From Bacilli bacterium (GTDB lineage Bacteria > Bacillota_I > Bacilli_A > RF39 > UBA660), in NCBI GenBank assembly GCA_900771805.1, contig CAAGPL010000014.1:1-30781 (forward strand): a stretch of DNA of 30,781 nt. Reading direction: 5' to 3'. The translations under genes and the position numbers were made by a program. Shown piece by piece: positions 29,896 to 30,781 of this stretch. The notes beneath the pieces are model-generated. The model was not told where the DNA came from. It ran no database searches and worked only from the letters and a program-made list of their open reading frames with translations. Within the stretch, counting starts at the first letter, position 1, and each line of letters opens with the position of its first letter.

Positions 29896-30076
29896 GGAAA
29901 TTAGAGAACTAACCACTGAACAAATCGAAGCTAAGATAGTAGAAGCTAAGGATGAAATATTTAGCTTACGCTTAAAACAAGCTACAGGAAATTTAGAAAA
30001 ACCTTCAAAAATACATGAATTAAGAAAAGACGTTGCTAGAATGAAAACAATCTTAGCAGAACGTAAAAAAGCTTAA
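29885..30076 (+). CDS. rpmC: 50S ribosomal protein L29
   Basis: A 63-aa two-helix protein near the exit tunnel: MKVKEIRELTTEQIEAKI at the N-terminus, then EIFSLRLKQATGNLEKPSKI and the closing helix. ATG at 29885 is preferred over 29870 because the family starts MKxxEIREL. It overlaps the end of rplP. Confidence 0.95.
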   Translation: MKVKEIRELTTEQIEAKIVEAKDEIFSLRLKQATGNLEKPSKIHELRKDVARMKTILAERKKA

Positions 30077-30090
30077 AGGAGGGTTTACAA

Positions 30091-30348
30091 GTGGAAAAAG
30101 CAAAGCATGAAGTAATTGGTAAAGTTGTAAGTGCTAAAAATAATAAAACAATTACAATTTTAGTAGAAACTTATAAAAAAGATCCTAAATATGGTAAGCG
30201 AGTTAAATATTCAAAGAAATATGCAGCTCATGATGAAAATAATCAAGCAAAAATTGGTGATATCGTTAGAGTTGTTGCAACTAAACCATTATCAAAAACA
30301 AAGAGATTTAGTTTAGTGGAAATAGTAGAAGAAGCCGTAATTTTATAG
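30091..30348 (+). CDS. rpsQ: 30S ribosomal protein S17
   Basis: An 85-aa OB-fold protein needed early in 30S assembly. GKVVSAKNNKTITILVE, then YGKRVKYSKKYAAHDENNQAKIGDIVRVVATKPLSKTKRF match the family. The start is GTG at 30091 after AAAGGAGGG. Confidence 0.97.
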   Translation: MEKAKHEVIGKVVSAKNNKTITILVETYKKDPKYGKRVKYSKKYAAHDENNQAKIGDIVRVVATKPLSKTKRFSLVEIVEEAVIL

Positions 30349-30379
30349 GCACTTTACAAATTAGAAGGAGGAAACGTTT

Positions 30380-30748
30380 ATGATTCAACAACAAAGTCGT
30401 TTAAAAGTTGCTGATAATTCCGGAGCTCGTGAATTAATGGTTATAAGAGTTTTGGGTGGTAGTACTCATAAGACTGGAAATATTGGCGATATCGTAGTTG
30501 GAACAGTAAAAAAAGCAACTCCAAATGGTAATATAGCAAGCGGTAAAGTCGTAAAAGCGGTTATCGTTAGAAGCAAGTTTGGAATGCGTAGAGATGATGG
30601 TTCTTATATTAAATTTGATGATAATGCATGTGTAATTATTAAAGATGATAAGACACCAGTTGGAACAAGAGTTTTAGGTCCAGTAGCACGCGAGTTACGT
30701 GATAAAGATTTCATGAAAATTGTATCGTTAGCAAAAGAAGTGTTATAG
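30380..30748 (+). CDS. rplN: 50S ribosomal protein L14
   Basis: A 122-aa protein that forms intersubunit contacts. It begins MIQQQSRLKVADNSGARELMVIRVLGG and contains GDIVVGTVKKATPNG and the final VARELRDKDFMKIVSLAKEVL, all typical. AGAAGGAGG precedes the ATG. Confidence 0.98.
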   Translation: MIQQQSRLKVADNSGARELMVIRVLGGSTHKTGNIGDIVVGTVKKATPNGNIASGKVVKAVIVRSKFGMRRDDGSYIKFDDNACVIIKDDKTPVGTRVLGPVARELRDKDFMKIVSLAKEVL

Positions 30749-30769
30749 ACCTTTTAAGGAGGAAAAATC

Positions 30770-30781
30770 ATGAATTTAAAA
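30770..30781 (+). CDS. rplX: Start of the next S10-operon gene, by order L24 (truncated by window end)
   Basis: ATG at 30770, seven bases after AAGGAGG, begins M-N-L-K and runs off the window. Identity is inferred only from the conserved rplN-rplX order. Confidence 0.6.

Overview
This is a very AT-rich bacterial chromosome segment that reads as a low-GC Bacillota, most likely an uncultured, gut-associated member of the Bacilli/Erysipelotrichia/RF39 side of the tree. The evidence is a spo0A gene, strong AGGAGG-type ribosome binding sites, extended -10 promoters of the TGnTATAAT type, many GTG starts, T-rich intrinsic terminators, a class B sortase with NPxTx substrates, and a Firmicutes-order S10 ribosomal operon. 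TGA is used as a stop (ends of the genes at 16120 and 17327), so this is not a mycoplasma-type code. The taxonomic placement is inference.

Layout. 1-1438: a complete-looking IS3-family (IS150-like) element on the minus strand whose left terminal repeat is the first base of the window. 1439-9075: a 52-codon orphan ORF, dusB, a YfcC/DcuC-like transporter with a TM2 domain spliced into its middle loop, a ClpC-type unfoldase with a decayed second ATPase ring, cysS, a small CmpB-like membrane protein, and a scrap of a PD-(D/E)XK (Rpn-type) gene. 9075-9644: clpP on the minus strand, divergent from a TGS/SAD/uridine-kinase fusion. 11461-18028: glycolysis (gap, pgk, tpiA), with a surface Ig-like protein between gap and pgk and a glycolipid pair (LPG-synthase-like flippase plus diacylglycerol-type glucosyltransferase) inside the pgk-tpiA operon.

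18130-20189: an unknown 126-aa protein, spo0A preceded by a 0A box, and a Bax-inhibitor-1 family membrane protein. 20293-24317: a cell-wall anchoring cluster made of a class B sortase and two secreted proteins ending in NPSTSD or NPKTAD signals, one of them a papain-like C1 protease with a lectin-like domain. The promoter region of the protease gene is the most unusual DNA in the window: a G8 tract lies in the -35/-10 spacer, and upstream are three helically phased TTGACAA/TTCGACAA boxes and other repeats. This suggests phase-variable and possibly Spo0A-linked expression.

24418-25026: rdgB. 25128-30781: the S10 operon, with a strong promoter and a structured leader of about 130 nt, then rpsJ-rplC-rplD-rplW-rplB-rpsS-rplV-rpsC-rplP-rpmC-rpsQ-rplN and the first codons of the next gene (by order rplX). 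No tRNA, rRNA, CRISPR array or prophage was seen.
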